64,000 nucleotides of DNA from Treponema denticola (GCF_024400535.1 NZ_CP038800.1:372001-436000); one strand, 5' to 3'. Positions 26,249 through 34,481 are shown, counted from the stretch's first letter. The notes: generated by a model not told the origin, from the sequence alone. Numbers and translations are program-made.

Positions 26249-26668
26249 ATGGCAGATCTTACTGACGATATTTCCATTAATACGCTTATAGGGCCTGGGA
26301 GTTTTGTAAATGGCAGTTTAAGTATTCCCGGCTTTTTGCGGGTAGATGGAGATATAAACGGCGATATAAATACTCCGGGGAAGGTCATCATTGCAGAAAA
26401 TGCAAGGGTAAGAGGAAATATACACGCTAAATCAATAACCATAGGCGGGATGGTTCAAGGCGATGTTATAGCTCCGGAAAGTGTAGTAGTTTTGTCTACA
26501 GGGCTTATCTTAGGCTCAGTTTTAACAAAAAAAATACGGATAGATGATAATGTTTTTTTACACGGCTATTGTTTTGCCGTTGATAATCAAAACGAATTTG
26601 AAAAGGCTGAAAAAGAATATAAAAACAGACAGGGACTCGCAGCTTCAGCTCTTGTTCATTCAAGATGA
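26249..26668 (+). CDS. Bactofilin
   Basis: This 139-residue protein has a central right-handed beta-helix of about 100 residues (SFVNGSLSIPGFLRVDGDIN ... VRGNIHAKSITIGGMVQGDV), the bactofilin/DUF583 fold. The flanking tails are short and unstructured. Bactofilins form nucleotide-independent filaments at the membrane that position wall enzymes. The start lies 2 bases after the M23 gene, indicating tight coupling. Together they probably form a shape module. The C-terminal tail is basic and glutamate-rich. Confidence 0.93.
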   Translation: MADLTDDISINTLIGPGSFVNGSLSIPGFLRVDGDINGDINTPGKVIIAENARVRGNIHAKSITIGGMVQGDVIAPESVVVLSTGLILGSVLTKKIRIDDNVFLHGYCFAVDNQNEFEKAEKEYKNRQGLAASALVHSR

Positions 26669-26677
26669 GGTAAGCTT

Positions 26678-27238
26678 ATGGGAAACTCCGTGGATACAAG
26701 CAGCTATGTTTCCGCTCTTAATACGGCTGCTCCGCTAATAGCACAGAACTCCCAGCTCCAAAGAAAACAAACCGGTAAACCGGAAGGCCCCAAATCAAAA
26801 AAACAAAAAACCTTTTTAGACACTATCTTGGATGCAGGTATTCAGGATTCTGAAGAGCTATATTATGAAAAAAAGCTTCAAGGACTTAGCCCGGAAGAAA
26901 GAAAAAAAGCTGTAGACGATATTTTGGCCGTCTTACAGGATGATGTGTATTCAAGCGGCGCTAATTTAGCTGATAATGTAAATACCGAAACAATTAATAA
27001 ATATAAAAAAGCTGTAAAAAATTTTGTCCGTTTTGCTGTAGCTCACTCTCTTGATGCAAAGGCGGTAACTTCAGGAGGCCTCAACCCTCTAAAACAGCGC
27101 AATTATGTAATTGTAAAGATTATTGATGAAAAAATCGAAAATTTAGCAAAAGAGCTTTTGTTTAATCAACTTGAAAAACTTCAAATTTTGGCTAGACTTG
27201 ACGAGGTAAAAGGACTTTTGGTCGATTTGACTACATAG
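26678..27238 (+). CDS. YaaR (DUF327) family protein
   Basis: This 186-residue helical cytoplasmic protein has the DUF327 core: TFLDTILDAGIQDSEELYYE, KAVKNFVRFAVAHSLDAKAV and NYVIVKIIDEKIENLAKELL. In Bacillus the yaaR gene lies close to yaaT/ricT in the same operon. Here ricT follows after 10 bases, so that neighbourhood is conserved. Its molecular function is not established. The N-terminal 45 residues are low-complexity and Lys/Gln-rich. Confidence 0.85.
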   Translation: MGNSVDTSSYVSALNTAAPLIAQNSQLQRKQTGKPEGPKSKKQKTFLDTILDAGIQDSEELYYEKKLQGLSPEERKKAVDDILAVLQDDVYSSGANLADNVNTETINKYKKAVKNFVRFAVAHSLDAKAVTSGGLNPLKQRNYVIVKIIDEKIENLAKELLFNQLEKLQILARLDEVKGLLVDLTT

Positions 27239-27248
27239 AGGTATAAGT

Positions 27249-28160
27249 ATGGATTACGATATTAATGAAAATTACGATATTGAGTCTCTTGAAGATAAGG
27301 ACCAAAAGCCTGTAAAACGGAGTTCAAATCCTGAGGACTTTCCTCATCCGTTATATGAGCTCAGCTTAGATTATTCAAAAGAAAGTTTCTATGCAACAGC
27401 TCCTGAGCATGAAGTATTTAAAAGCGGTGATTTTGTTCTTGTTCCTACAAGATATGGAAATGATGTTGCAAGGCTTTGCGGTATAGTAAAAACTCCTATA
27501 AATGCCTGTCCTGATGAAGTTGTAACAATTATCAGAAAAATAAATCCTGAAGAAGAAATTCTTTTAAATGAAAATTGTAAAAAAGAAAAAGATGCCGCTA
27601 AGATTTTTAAAGAAAAAGTTGTCTTGAATAACTTAGAAATGAAGTTTATAGGCTGTCATTTTTTGTTTGATGAACCTAAGGTTTTATTCTTTTTCAGTGC
27701 CGATACAAGGATTGATTTTAGACGATTGGTTAAAGATCTGGTTGCTGTTTTTAAAATTCGCGTAGAATTGAGACAGATCGGTGTAAGAGATGAGTCTCGC
27801 ATTGTAGGCGGACTGGGTTGCTGCGGACGCCCTTATTGCTGCCATAGTGTAACCGATAAGCTTAAGCCTGTATCGATAAAAATGGCAAAAGAGCAAAATC
27901 TCTCCCTTAACTCCTCAAAGATATCCGGACAATGCGGAAGGCTTTTATGCTGTCTTTCATACGAATATGATTGGTATACGGAAGCACGAAAATCCATGCC
28001 CCCCGAAGGAGCCCGTTTTTTCTATGACGGTACAACATTTAAGATTACAGAGGTAAACTTATTAACCCATATGGTATCTCTTCTAGGCGAGGACGGACGA
28101 ATCCTATCTCTCCCTGCTAAGCGTATGGTTAATTCCGGCGGAAAGTGGCAAGTACAATAA
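27249..28160 (+). CDS. ricT: PSP1-domain regulatory protein RicT (YaaT)
   Basis: This 303-residue protein carries the PSP1 C-terminal domain. It has the Cys-rich signature GGLGCCGRPYCCHS and SGQCGRLLCCLSYEYDWY, which in Bacillus RicT ligates iron-sulfur clusters. RicT works with RicA and RicF to direct RNA processing through RNase Y. An acidic N-terminal tail is present. It is the last gene of the M23-bactofilin-yaaR-ricT run. The next gene converges only 4 bases away on the other strand, so no terminator is visible between them. Confidence 0.9.
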   Translation: MDYDINENYDIESLEDKDQKPVKRSSNPEDFPHPLYELSLDYSKESFYATAPEHEVFKSGDFVLVPTRYGNDVARLCGIVKTPINACPDEVVTIIRKINPEEEILLNENCKKEKDAAKIFKEKVVLNNLEMKFIGCHFLFDEPKVLFFFSADTRIDFRRLVKDLVAVFKIRVELRQIGVRDESRIVGGLGCCGRPYCCHSVTDKLKPVSIKMAKEQNLSLNSSKISGQCGRLLCCLSYEYDWYTEARKSMPPEGARFFYDGTTFKITEVNLLTHMVSLLGEDGRILSLPAKRMVNSGGKWQVQ

Positions 28161-28164
28161 ATAA

Positions 28165-28584
28165 TTATTTGGAGGTTTCTTTTGAAGCTATCCCAAGGTC
28201 TTTTAAATAGGCATAGAGCCTGTCTGCCGTGTGTTTGCTTATTGCATGTTCCATTTCACAGGCATCTATATCTGCAATTTCATAATCTACCTTAAGTACT
28301 TCAGTTAAAAATGCCCTTAAAGCATTATGTCTAGTGCGCACTTCTTTTGCAATAGCTCTGCCTTTTTTTGTCAAAGTAATCGTTCCATAAGGCTCTTGTT
28401 CAATGTAGCCTTCATCTTTTAGCCCTCCAAGGGATTTGTTTACACTCGCCCGTGAAACATTTAAAGCTCTGGCAACATCTATAGACCTTACATGTTCATC
28501 AATCAAAGATAAGTCGTAAATTCTTTCAAGATAGTCTTCTTGAGATGAGGTAATAGTTCCTGCAGTATGTCTTCTTTTATTCAT
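28165..28584 (-). CDS. DtxR/MntR family metal-dependent repressor
   Basis: This is a 139-residue protein. Winged helix-turn-helix residues are about 15-70 (SIDVARALNVSRASVNKSLGGL, then DEGYIEQEPYGTITLT). A dimerisation/metal domain follows with the family motif CEMEHAISKHTADRL, whose Cys, Glu and His residues bind metal. It lacks the SH3-like third domain, as in MntR and treponemal TroR. The start at ATG 28584 is chosen because its promoter's -10 ends six bases before it and no ribosome site exists, so the mRNA may be leaderless. It is divergent from a DUF1007-NicO metal-transport pair, a likely target. Confidence 0.88.
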   Translation of the reverse strand: MNKRRHTAGTITSSQEDYLERIYDLSLIDEHVRSIDVARALNVSRASVNKSLGGLKDEGYIEQEPYGTITLTKKGRAIAKEVRTRHNALRAFLTEVLKVDYEIADIDACEMEHAISKHTADRLYAYLKDLGIASKETSK

Positions 28585-28590
28585 AAGCAT

Positions 28591-28619
28591 ATTATACACT
28601 ATTTTCTTTGATAAAACAA
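28591..28619 (-). promoter_or_regulatory. Promoter of the DtxR-type gene, leaderless arrangement
   Basis: On the minus strand TTGTTT (28619-28614), a 17-base spacer and TATAAT (28596-28591) are followed by six bases and then ATG at 28584. A transcript starting 7 bases after the -10 would begin with the AUG itself. The divergent DUF1007 gene begins about 90 bases away, so one operator could control both. Confidence 0.65.
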
Positions 28620-28672
28620 GAAGTTTTTTGTATCATATCATAACAATATTTGTTCTATTTTTATACGGAACT

Positions 28673-29323
28673 ATGTTGATAAAATTAAAAAAAAGTGTAC
28701 AGGTTATAATATTCTTTTTCCTAATAGGCTTTCCTGCTTTTTCTCATCCTCATATGTGGTTTACAAGCTCTATTGAAGTTGTTTTTTCAGAAAAAAAATT
28801 GGCAGGAGCTTATGTAACATGGACTTTTGACAGGTTTTTTAGTGCCGATATAATAAACGGTTATGATTTAAATGGAGACGGCCTTTTTAGTAAGGTTGAA
28901 GCCGCCGATGTCTATGAAAATGCCTTTCGTTATACGGAAAATTACTATTATTTTATTTTTATAAGAGAAGGGAATAAACGCACTACACCTGAAAATATTG
29001 AAAAATCTTCATTTTCCGTTTGGCAAAAAAACGGCATCGTTAGTTATAGATTTTTTCTTGATTTAAAAGAGTTTAAAAATAGGGAGGTATTTTTAGCTTG
29101 CTATGATTATACTTTTTATTGCGACATAACCTATCCCGATAAAAATGCCGTAAAGTTTATTTTTGACCCTAAACTTATACGCCCCTCATATGAAATTATA
29201 GAAAATAAAGATTATCCTGTCTATTATAATCCGCTGGGTGCAATTGACGATAATAGAATATATTATAAATGGGCTCCGGGGCTGAACACCTACTATCCTA
29301 AAGAAATTAGAATCCGGTTTTAG
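28673..29323 (+). CDS. DUF1007 family exported protein
   Basis: This is a 216-residue protein from ATG 28673; the frame is open from TTG 28628, but the later start gives a standard signal peptide (LKKSVQVIIFFFLIGFPAFS). After cleavage it begins HPHMWF, the conserved DUF1007 histidine motif. TWTFDRFFSADII and an EF-hand-like DLNGDG loop follow. DUF1007 genes are typically paired with NicO-type Ni/Co/Zn transporters, and the pair is metal-responsive in several bacteria. The NicO gene follows after 8 bases. It is probably a periplasmic metal-binding partner. Confidence 0.85.
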   Translation: MLIKLKKSVQVIIFFFLIGFPAFSHPHMWFTSSIEVVFSEKKLAGAYVTWTFDRFFSADIINGYDLNGDGLFSKVEAADVYENAFRYTENYYYFIFIREGNKRTTPENIEKSSFSVWQKNGIVSYRFFLDLKEFKNREVFLACYDYTFYCDITYPDKNAVKFIFDPKLIRPSYEIIENKDYPVYYNPLGAIDDNRIYYKWAPGLNTYYPKEIRIRF

Positions 29324-29331
29324 ATAATATT

Positions 29332-30201
29332 ATGAAAACAAAATATATATTTTTTATATTTTTTATTTTTCAATTTTTCTTTTTATATGCAAACCCATTT
29401 ACCGGCAAAAAAAATTCCCCTTCTCCTGTATACCAGAGCCGGCCTTCCGAAAATATTTTAAAATATCAAAGAGTTTTAAGCCAAAAACTTGGCGATTATA
29501 TCGCAGATTGGAAAGAAAATCAAAGCTTAAGTATTTTAATCCCAATATTGGGACTTTCTTTTCTTTATGGATTAGTGCATGCTGCAGGCCCCGGTCATCG
29601 TAAAAGTATTGTTTTTTCGTTTTATCTTACAAGGGAGGCAAATAAACTAGAACCTCTTTTTACAAGTATCGGCCTTGCCGGAATGCATGGAGGCGCTGCA
29701 TTGGTCTTGATGCTTATATTTAAAGGCCTATCGGGAGCTATCTTATCCCATTCAAATGATGCAATGGTATATATGGAAGGTATTTCTTTTTTGATATTAA
29801 TAGTTTTATCCATTTACGGCATAATCGATGCTGTGAGGGATATTTGCATAAAAAAACATTCAAATAATAAAAAGCTTACATTAGGTGCAATATTACTTAG
29901 CGGGATTTATCCTTGTCCGGCAGCGATGCTTGTTCTTGTTTTAACTTTAAGCTTAGATGCCTTGGGTTTAGGAGTCCTTTCCGTAATTTCTATGTCGCTT
30001 GGCATGAGTATTCCAATAATTATTGCGGCTTATTTGGCTTGGGCCGGAAGAACCGGTCTTTTTTATAGACTAAAAAATAAAGAAAACCTTATGGCCCTAA
30101 TAGCTTCTATTCTTCAGATAGGAGTATATATTTTTTTATTGTATATTTCGGTCACAACATCCTTGCCTTTTATTCTTAGTTTGTTTAGAATGTTAAAATA
30201 A
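29332..30201 (+). CDS. NicO (RcnA-like) nickel/cobalt-type transporter
   Basis: This is a 289-residue membrane protein. A signal-like N-terminal hydrophobic segment and a periplasmic linker precede about six helices. The family motif GLVHAAGPGHRKS, with conserved His, lies in the first core helix. GMHGGAALVLM and a PCPAAMLVL helix follow. NicO/RcnA proteins export or import Ni2+, Co2+ or related ions. It is coupled to DUF1007 upstream and probably regulated by the divergent DtxR-type repressor. Direction and metal are unproven. Confidence 0.87.
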   Translation: MKTKYIFFIFFIFQFFFLYANPFTGKKNSPSPVYQSRPSENILKYQRVLSQKLGDYIADWKENQSLSILIPILGLSFLYGLVHAAGPGHRKSIVFSFYLTREANKLEPLFTSIGLAGMHGGAALVLMLIFKGLSGAILSHSNDAMVYMEGISFLILIVLSIYGIIDAVRDICIKKHSNNKKLTLGAILLSGIYPCPAAMLVLVLTLSLDALGLGVLSVISMSLGMSIPIIIAAYLAWAGRTGLFYRLKNKENLMALIASILQIGVYIFLLYISVTTSLPFILSLFRMLK

Positions 30202-30217
30202 GTTTTAGGGAGTTAAT

Positions 30218-31132
30218 ATGAGAAGTATTGGAATTATACATGTTTTATTGTTTGTCTTTTTTGCAGTGATTATGTCAAGCTGTTCGAGTGTTCAAAAAGG
30301 GTGGAATACCGACGGCTCTACTATTGAAAAAGACCTTCTTTTATCAAAAAAGAATGGTTTAATGCTTTTTACCGTTTCAGATACGGATCCGCAAAGTAAA
30401 GATATTTTAAATAATGTTTTTACCGATACTTTGTTTTCAAATATAAGTAAAGAATTTATGTTTTATAATATAGACATAGTTAAGGATGAAAAATCAGCCG
30501 ACACTGTTCAATTAGAAAAAAATTATGTTCTTTTTTCCGATTATAATATTACGGAAGTGCCATACCTTTGTCTGATGAATAAGTATGGAGATATTTATCA
30601 TTCCGCCGTAGTTCCGCAAAATATTAAAACCCCTTCGGATTTTTTAACTTATCTAAGAGGGCTAAAAGAAAAAGGAAAAAATGTTGAAAATTTGAGGGAG
30701 GGTCTGACAGCAATAAACGGACCTGATAAAACAAAGGCGATAAAGACTTTTTTTGATCAAGTTTACCTTGTAGATTCCGAAAAATATAGAAGTCTTTTTG
30801 AAGACGGCATAAACAATGATCCTCAAAACGAAAGCGGTCTATTAGGCGCCTTTGTAATAGGAAGAATGCAATTAAATATAGAGCCTCTGCTGAAGCAAAA
30901 AAAATACAATGAAATTATCGCCGAATTAAATAATGTTTTAGAAACGAAATTGTTAAGTCCTGATGAGGAGCAAGGTGTTTTATGTAATATTGCATATTTT
31001 TCTTCTTATCTTCCCAATATTAAGGCTGCACATATAATAAAATACTTAGAAGATGCTCTAAAAAGGGCTCCTGACTCTTTTAGGGCTCAATCTATAAAAG
31101 AAGACATTGAATACCTAAAGAGTAAAAATTAA
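30218..31132 (+). CDS. Lipoprotein with degenerate thioredoxin-like domain
   Basis: This is a 304-residue lipoprotein. The signal peptide ends in a lipobox-like VIMSSC, with a further Cys at SSCS. Residues about 45-150 have a thioredoxin-like order (KKNGLMLFTVSDTD ... FMFYNIDIVKDEKS ... ITEVPYLCLMNKYGDI, with the cis-Pro context VPY), but the CxxC redox pair is absent. The C-terminal half is helical and TPR-like. It follows NicO after 16 bases and may be in the same operon. It converges on and slightly overlaps the FlgN-like gene. Confidence 0.7.
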   Translation: MRSIGIIHVLLFVFFAVIMSSCSSVQKGWNTDGSTIEKDLLLSKKNGLMLFTVSDTDPQSKDILNNVFTDTLFSNISKEFMFYNIDIVKDEKSADTVQLEKNYVLFSDYNITEVPYLCLMNKYGDIYHSAVVPQNIKTPSDFLTYLRGLKEKGKNVENLREGLTAINGPDKTKAIKTFFDQVYLVDSEKYRSLFEDGINNDPQNESGLLGAFVIGRMQLNIEPLLKQKKYNEIIAELNNVLETKLLSPDEEQGVLCNIAYFSSYLPNIKAAHIIKYLEDALKRAPDSFRAQSIKEDIEYLKSKN

Positions 31133-31602
31133 ATGCTGATATCAACTAAGCCTGCACGGCTCTCCTGCTTGATAAATGTTTTTGCTGCATAGCTATAATT
31201 TGGGCTTATAGCTATTATCTCTTGCCGCAAGTTATCCATACGGGATTCCAATAGCTGCCGGTTTTTTTTGTTTTGGTCTATAACTTGTTCTTGAAGTTTT
31301 TCAAGATCAGCTTTAAGTCTTACAACCTCAGAGTCATCTTTATCCGGCATACCGAAACGGTACATCTCCTCTATCGGATCTATAACTTTCTGAATCGTAA
31401 AGATATCTCCAATTATAGATTGCTCCAATTCAGTATGATGAACTATTGCATCTATGTTTTCTTCGTGAATACTTCTTTCTTGAGTTTCCAGAACAATGAG
31501 GTAATCGCTGAATTTTTTTCGTTGCTCCTGTAAAAGAGCTTTAAACCGTTTTAATACAGCAACCCTTTGGTCAATTTCTTGGCGGCTTAATGAATTTCTC
31601 AT
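31129..31602 (-). CDS. FlgN-like flagellar export chaperone
   Basis: This is a 157-residue, almost wholly helical protein from ATG 31602 (GGAG upstream); the open frame continues into fliS and is not used. The pattern of long amphipathic helices (LKRFKALLQEQRKKFSDYL ... IVHHTELEQSIIGDI) and the position directly after fliS fit FlgN, the chaperone for the hook-junction proteins FlgK and FlgL. Sequence identity within this family is weak, so the call rests largely on context. It should be expressed from the sigma-28-like promoter of fliS. Confidence 0.65.
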   Translation of the reverse strand: MRNSLSRQEIDQRVAVLKRFKALLQEQRKKFSDYLIVLETQERSIHEENIDAIVHHTELEQSIIGDIFTIQKVIDPIEEMYRFGMPDKDDSEVVRLKADLEKLQEQVIDQNKKNRQLLESRMDNLRQEIIAISPNYSYAAKTFIKQESRAGLVDISI

Positions 31603-31613
31603 AATTTTCTCCA

Positions 31614-32054
31614 TTAACCTGCTATGTTTACGCCGACAGATAGGGGTGTTCTTTGAGGTGCCGGCTGGGCTACGATAATTTGCTTCCATACATCATGTAG
31701 CTCCTGCATCATAGAGCTTACATCCAATAAGGGCTTATAGTCTTTTTTTAAATTTGCAGTTAAAAGCTGTTGATTAAAATACGAGTAAATAGAAAGAAGA
31801 TTTGCTGCTATTTCTCCCCCAATATCCATATCCAAAGCAGCCATAAGTTCCGTAATAATTTCTTGGGCCTTTATTATATGATTATTTATGGATTCTATGT
31901 CTTTTGCAGGAATTTTCGGCACATTCATCTTAGAAATTGCCAGATTAATCTCCTTTATACCTTCGGTATAAAGCATAAGAATAAGAGAACCCGGACTTGC
32001 TGTTTTAACGCTTGTTTCTTTATAGGCTGCAACAGCCTGACTATTGTAACTCAT
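31614..32054 (-). CDS. fliS: Flagellar export chaperone FliS
   Basis: This is a 146-residue protein. The FliS signature is clear: AVAAYKETSVKTASPGSLI, then LMLYTEGIKEINLA and ANLLSIYSYFNQQLLTANLK. FliS binds the C-terminus of flagellin in the cytoplasm to prevent premature polymerisation. In spirochaetes the clients are the FlaB periplasmic filament proteins. GGAGGGGG precedes the ATG. A TAAA-N15-ACCGATAA promoter lies 35 bases upstream. The FlgN-like gene starts 12 bases after its stop. Confidence 0.92.
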   Translation of the reverse strand: MSYNSQAVAAYKETSVKTASPGSLILMLYTEGIKEINLAISKMNVPKIPAKDIESINNHIIKAQEIITELMAALDMDIGGEIAANLLSIYSYFNQQLLTANLKKDYKPLLDVSSMMQELHDVWKQIIVAQPAPQRTPLSVGVNIAG

Positions 32055-32088
32055 ACCCCCTCCAAAACTAAATATACATCTTCTAACC

Positions 32089-32115
32089 TTATCGGTATTT
32101 AAAATAAGGCCTTTA
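32089..32115 (-). promoter_or_regulatory. Sigma-28-like promoter of fliS-flgN
   Basis: Reading the minus strand, TAAA (32115-32112), exactly 15 bases, and ACCGATAA (32096-32089) match the FliA consensus TAAA-N15-GCCGATAA in all but one base. It is placed about 35 bases before the fliS ATG, with a Shine-Dalgarno in between. Confidence 0.7.
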
Positions 32116-32153
32116 GTAAAATGTTTTTATTGAATATAATTAAAAAACTATGA

Positions 32154-33014
32154 TTATTCTTTATAGAAATCCAATTCTACTAGTTCGTTGTTTTCCATGA
32201 TAAAAGGTTTTGCCGTATCTTCGTCTTGGTAATGTTTATATTTTAAAAAGAGGTAATTATAGCAATCTTCTTTTCGGGCAAATTTTACGGCTTGAAATGG
32301 CTCGGAAAAAGAAAGTTTTTCTACAAACAGGAATGTGTCCTTGTTTTGCAGCAATACGCCCGTGTGTCCTATAAAAAGAAAGTCACCGTCCAAATTATCA
32401 TGCAGAACAACCGAAAGCATTTTTGCATTTTCATCGAAACCTATGTTTGTAAAATGTTCTTTCATCTTTTGGGCATGAATGAGGATATCCTTTGTATTTT
32501 CTGTTTTTACCCTCGAAAATAATTGTTTAAATCTTTCAGTATCGTTATCATTAAATATTTTTCCTATGGAGATAGCTTCATTATCCATAAACAAAAGAGC
32601 ATCATCGATAGGGGCTTTTTTAATTTCAATATTATCCTTTAAAAGCATAAAGGCGTTTATCCTGCAATTTGTTCCGATAAAATTGCCTTTTTTAGATTTC
32701 CATAATTCGTCTATTTTTTGCTCATCATATTCAGGGGGCTCTTTTTGAAAACCCTTTGTCAAGCCGGTTTTTTCTATTGTTTCATTATAGTCGATAACTC
32801 CTTTAAGAAAGGCTTCCGCATTTTCGTTTTTCAAATGCGAATTCAAAACAGCTTGAACTTCTTTTATACTTTCACCGTCACTCATGTTCGAAAATAAGGG
32901 CTTTTCGTCTTGTACCTCATTTTGAGTTATAAGAGCTTCTTTTGTATCACTATTCTTTTGGCATGATATAAATACGATAAGCATTAGTATAAGTACCGTT
33001 AATATTCTTTTCAT
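32154..33014 (-). CDS. DUF4300 family lipoprotein
   Basis: This is a 286-residue lipoprotein from ATG 33014 (CAGGAGACAATA upstream). The signal peptide MKRILTVLILMLIVFISC ends in a lipobox Cys. After a short linker, FSNMSDGESIKEVQAVLNS and the central GTNCRINAFMLLKD match the DUF4300 pattern seen in streptococcal and treponemal lipoproteins. HTGVLLQNKDTFLFVEKL is a conserved later strand. The function is not known. It stands alone, with no operon partner. Confidence 0.75.
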   Translation of the reverse strand: MKRILTVLILMLIVFISCQKNSDTKEALITQNEVQDEKPLFSNMSDGESIKEVQAVLNSHLKNENAEAFLKGVIDYNETIEKTGLTKGFQKEPPEYDEQKIDELWKSKKGNFIGTNCRINAFMLLKDNIEIKKAPIDDALLFMDNEAISIGKIFNDNDTERFKQLFSRVKTENTKDILIHAQKMKEHFTNIGFDENAKMLSVVLHDNLDGDFLFIGHTGVLLQNKDTFLFVEKLSFSEPFQAVKFARKEDCYNYLFLKYKHYQDEDTAKPFIMENNELVELDFYKE

Positions 33015-33141
33015 TATTGTCTCCTGAATTTTATAAAATTTCATGTTTATTTAAGTTTAATTATTGCTTTAGCCGTATTCTATCATAAATTATTATTTTA
33101 ATAAACTTGGTAGAAATTTGCAAATAAATTTGAAAAAACTC

Positions 33142-33200
33142 TTGACAAAATGACATGCTGTCATTATATTGTTATGTAAAAAAAATGACAATACGTCATT
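33142..33200 (+). promoter_or_regulatory. Promoter overlapped by two 17-bp palindromic operators
   Basis: TTGACA (33142-33147), a 17-base spacer and TATATT (33165-33170) form a strong promoter. AATGACATGCTGTCATT (33149-33165) fills the spacer, and a second copy AATGACAATACGTCATT (33184-33200) lies just downstream, 35 bases centre to centre. Both are near-perfect dyads, as expected for a dimeric TetR- or MarR-type repressor. No such regulator gene is adjacent. Confidence 0.75.
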
Positions 33201-33225
33201 ATGTTTGATTCTATAAGGAGTTTTT

Positions 33226-34296
33226 ATGTACATCGTTGAATCTATTTTTGATTTGAGTTACTTGGTTTTGGTTATGGCCCTAAGCATAAAGCTTTTGTTA
33301 CAAAAGGATAGAACGGCAAAGCTGTTCGGGCTTATGGCTCTTCTTTTAGGTTCAGGGGATTCTTTTCACCTCCTCCCGCGTGTAATTTCTATGTGGCACA
33401 AGGGCGGTTTTGAGGCAAATGCTTTCTACCTTTCAATCGGAGTTTTAATAACTTCCATTACAATGACTATTTTTTATCTTATGTTCTACCATTATTATAA
33501 GGTAAAAACAAATACAAGCAGCAAGTCAAAAGATATTCTTATATACGGTTTAGCACTGATAAGATTGCTGCTTACCCTTATGCCTCAAAACGAGTGGGGT
33601 ATGGCTGATGCAAGCTATACTTGGAGCATTATCCGAAACATTCCCTTTGCAGCCCTTGGAGCAGTTTTGATTTACTTCTTTTACAAGGCTAGAAAAACCC
33701 CGGGTTTGGAGCACATGGCTTTATTAACAGCCTTAAGCTTTTTGTTCTATCTGCCTGTTGTCTTGTTTTCAAAAACCGTGCCTCTAGTAGGGGCTCTTAT
33801 GATGCCCAAGACTGTGGCTTATGTGGGAATCGTATATGTAGGGTTTAAGCATTTTATACCTAAATTCAGCTTAAAAAGTATCTTGGAAAATTCTTTTGTG
33901 TACTTGGTTTTAGGCTTGGCTGCAGGCGTCTTTTTTAGGGAATTTACAAAATTCAATGCCTTTGACGGTACCTCATATCTAAGCCTGATGCATGCCCATG
34001 TTTTGATTTTGGGTACTGTGCTTTCCTTAGTTTCCTACCTTGCATTTAAGCAGGTCCCTGCCCTTAGCGAAAAAAGACTTGCCTGTGTCAGAAGGGCTAA
34101 CCATTTTTGGAATACGGGAGTTCTTATTACTGTGGTTCTCATGCTTTTAAGAGGCATTATTACAATTTTAGGAAATAATTATACATCAAAGGCCCAAGAT
34201 GCAGCCTTTTCAGGTATAGCCGGAATAGGACACATTCTTTTAGCCCTCGGCCTTATATATACATTTTTGATGATTCTTAAAACAAGAGAAGATTAA
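33226..34296 (+). CDS. Integral membrane protein with DUF2871 domain
   Basis: This 356-residue protein has about ten hydrophobic helices. Residues 1-210 form a first membrane module (AKLFGLMALLLGSGDSFHLL, then PRVISMW). Residues from about 220 match DUF2871 (AGVFFREFTKFNAFDGTSYL, then MHAHVLILGT). In many bacteria these two modules are separate genes, so this looks like a fusion. The His-rich segment MHAHVLILG and the NHFWNTG loop are conserved-looking. Function unknown. Expression is probably repressor-controlled through the two operators upstream. AAGGAG precedes the ATG. Confidence 0.8.
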   Translation: MYIVESIFDLSYLVLVMALSIKLLLQKDRTAKLFGLMALLLGSGDSFHLLPRVISMWHKGGFEANAFYLSIGVLITSITMTIFYLMFYHYYKVKTNTSSKSKDILIYGLALIRLLLTLMPQNEWGMADASYTWSIIRNIPFAALGAVLIYFFYKARKTPGLEHMALLTALSFLFYLPVVLFSKTVPLVGALMMPKTVAYVGIVYVGFKHFIPKFSLKSILENSFVYLVLGLAAGVFFREFTKFNAFDGTSYLSLMHAHVLILGTVLSLVSYLAFKQVPALSEKRLACVRRANHFWNTGVLITVVLMLLRGIITILGNNYTSKAQDAAFSGIAGIGHILLALGLIYTFLMILKTRED

Positions 34297-34323
34297 AAGA
34301 TTCTCTATCATTTTATTAAATTT

Positions 34324-34440
34324 AACCGCAGAGGCCGCGAAGATCGCAAAGAATTTTTTATACTTTACTAAATAATATAATCCTATATTCATCTTTGCGG
34401 AGTTGAGCGTAAGCTCAACGCTTTGCGTCCCTTGCGGTTT
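34324..34440. repeat. Imperfect inverted repeat element (CGCAGAG-type)
   Basis: The left arm starts AACCGCAGAGGCCGCGAAG and ends CGCAAAG (34324-34351). The right arm (34393-34440) is its imperfect inverse, starting CTTTGCGGAG and ending CCCTTGCGGTTT. An internal perfect hairpin GTTGAGC-GTAA-GCTCAAC lies at 34402-34419. Elements of this look are dispersed in many genomes. It fills most of the gap between the DUF2871 gene and the motility operon. Confidence 0.55.
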
Positions 34441-34481
34441 ATTTCTAGATATTTTCTTTAGCTTTAAGCTCTCTTTTTTCC

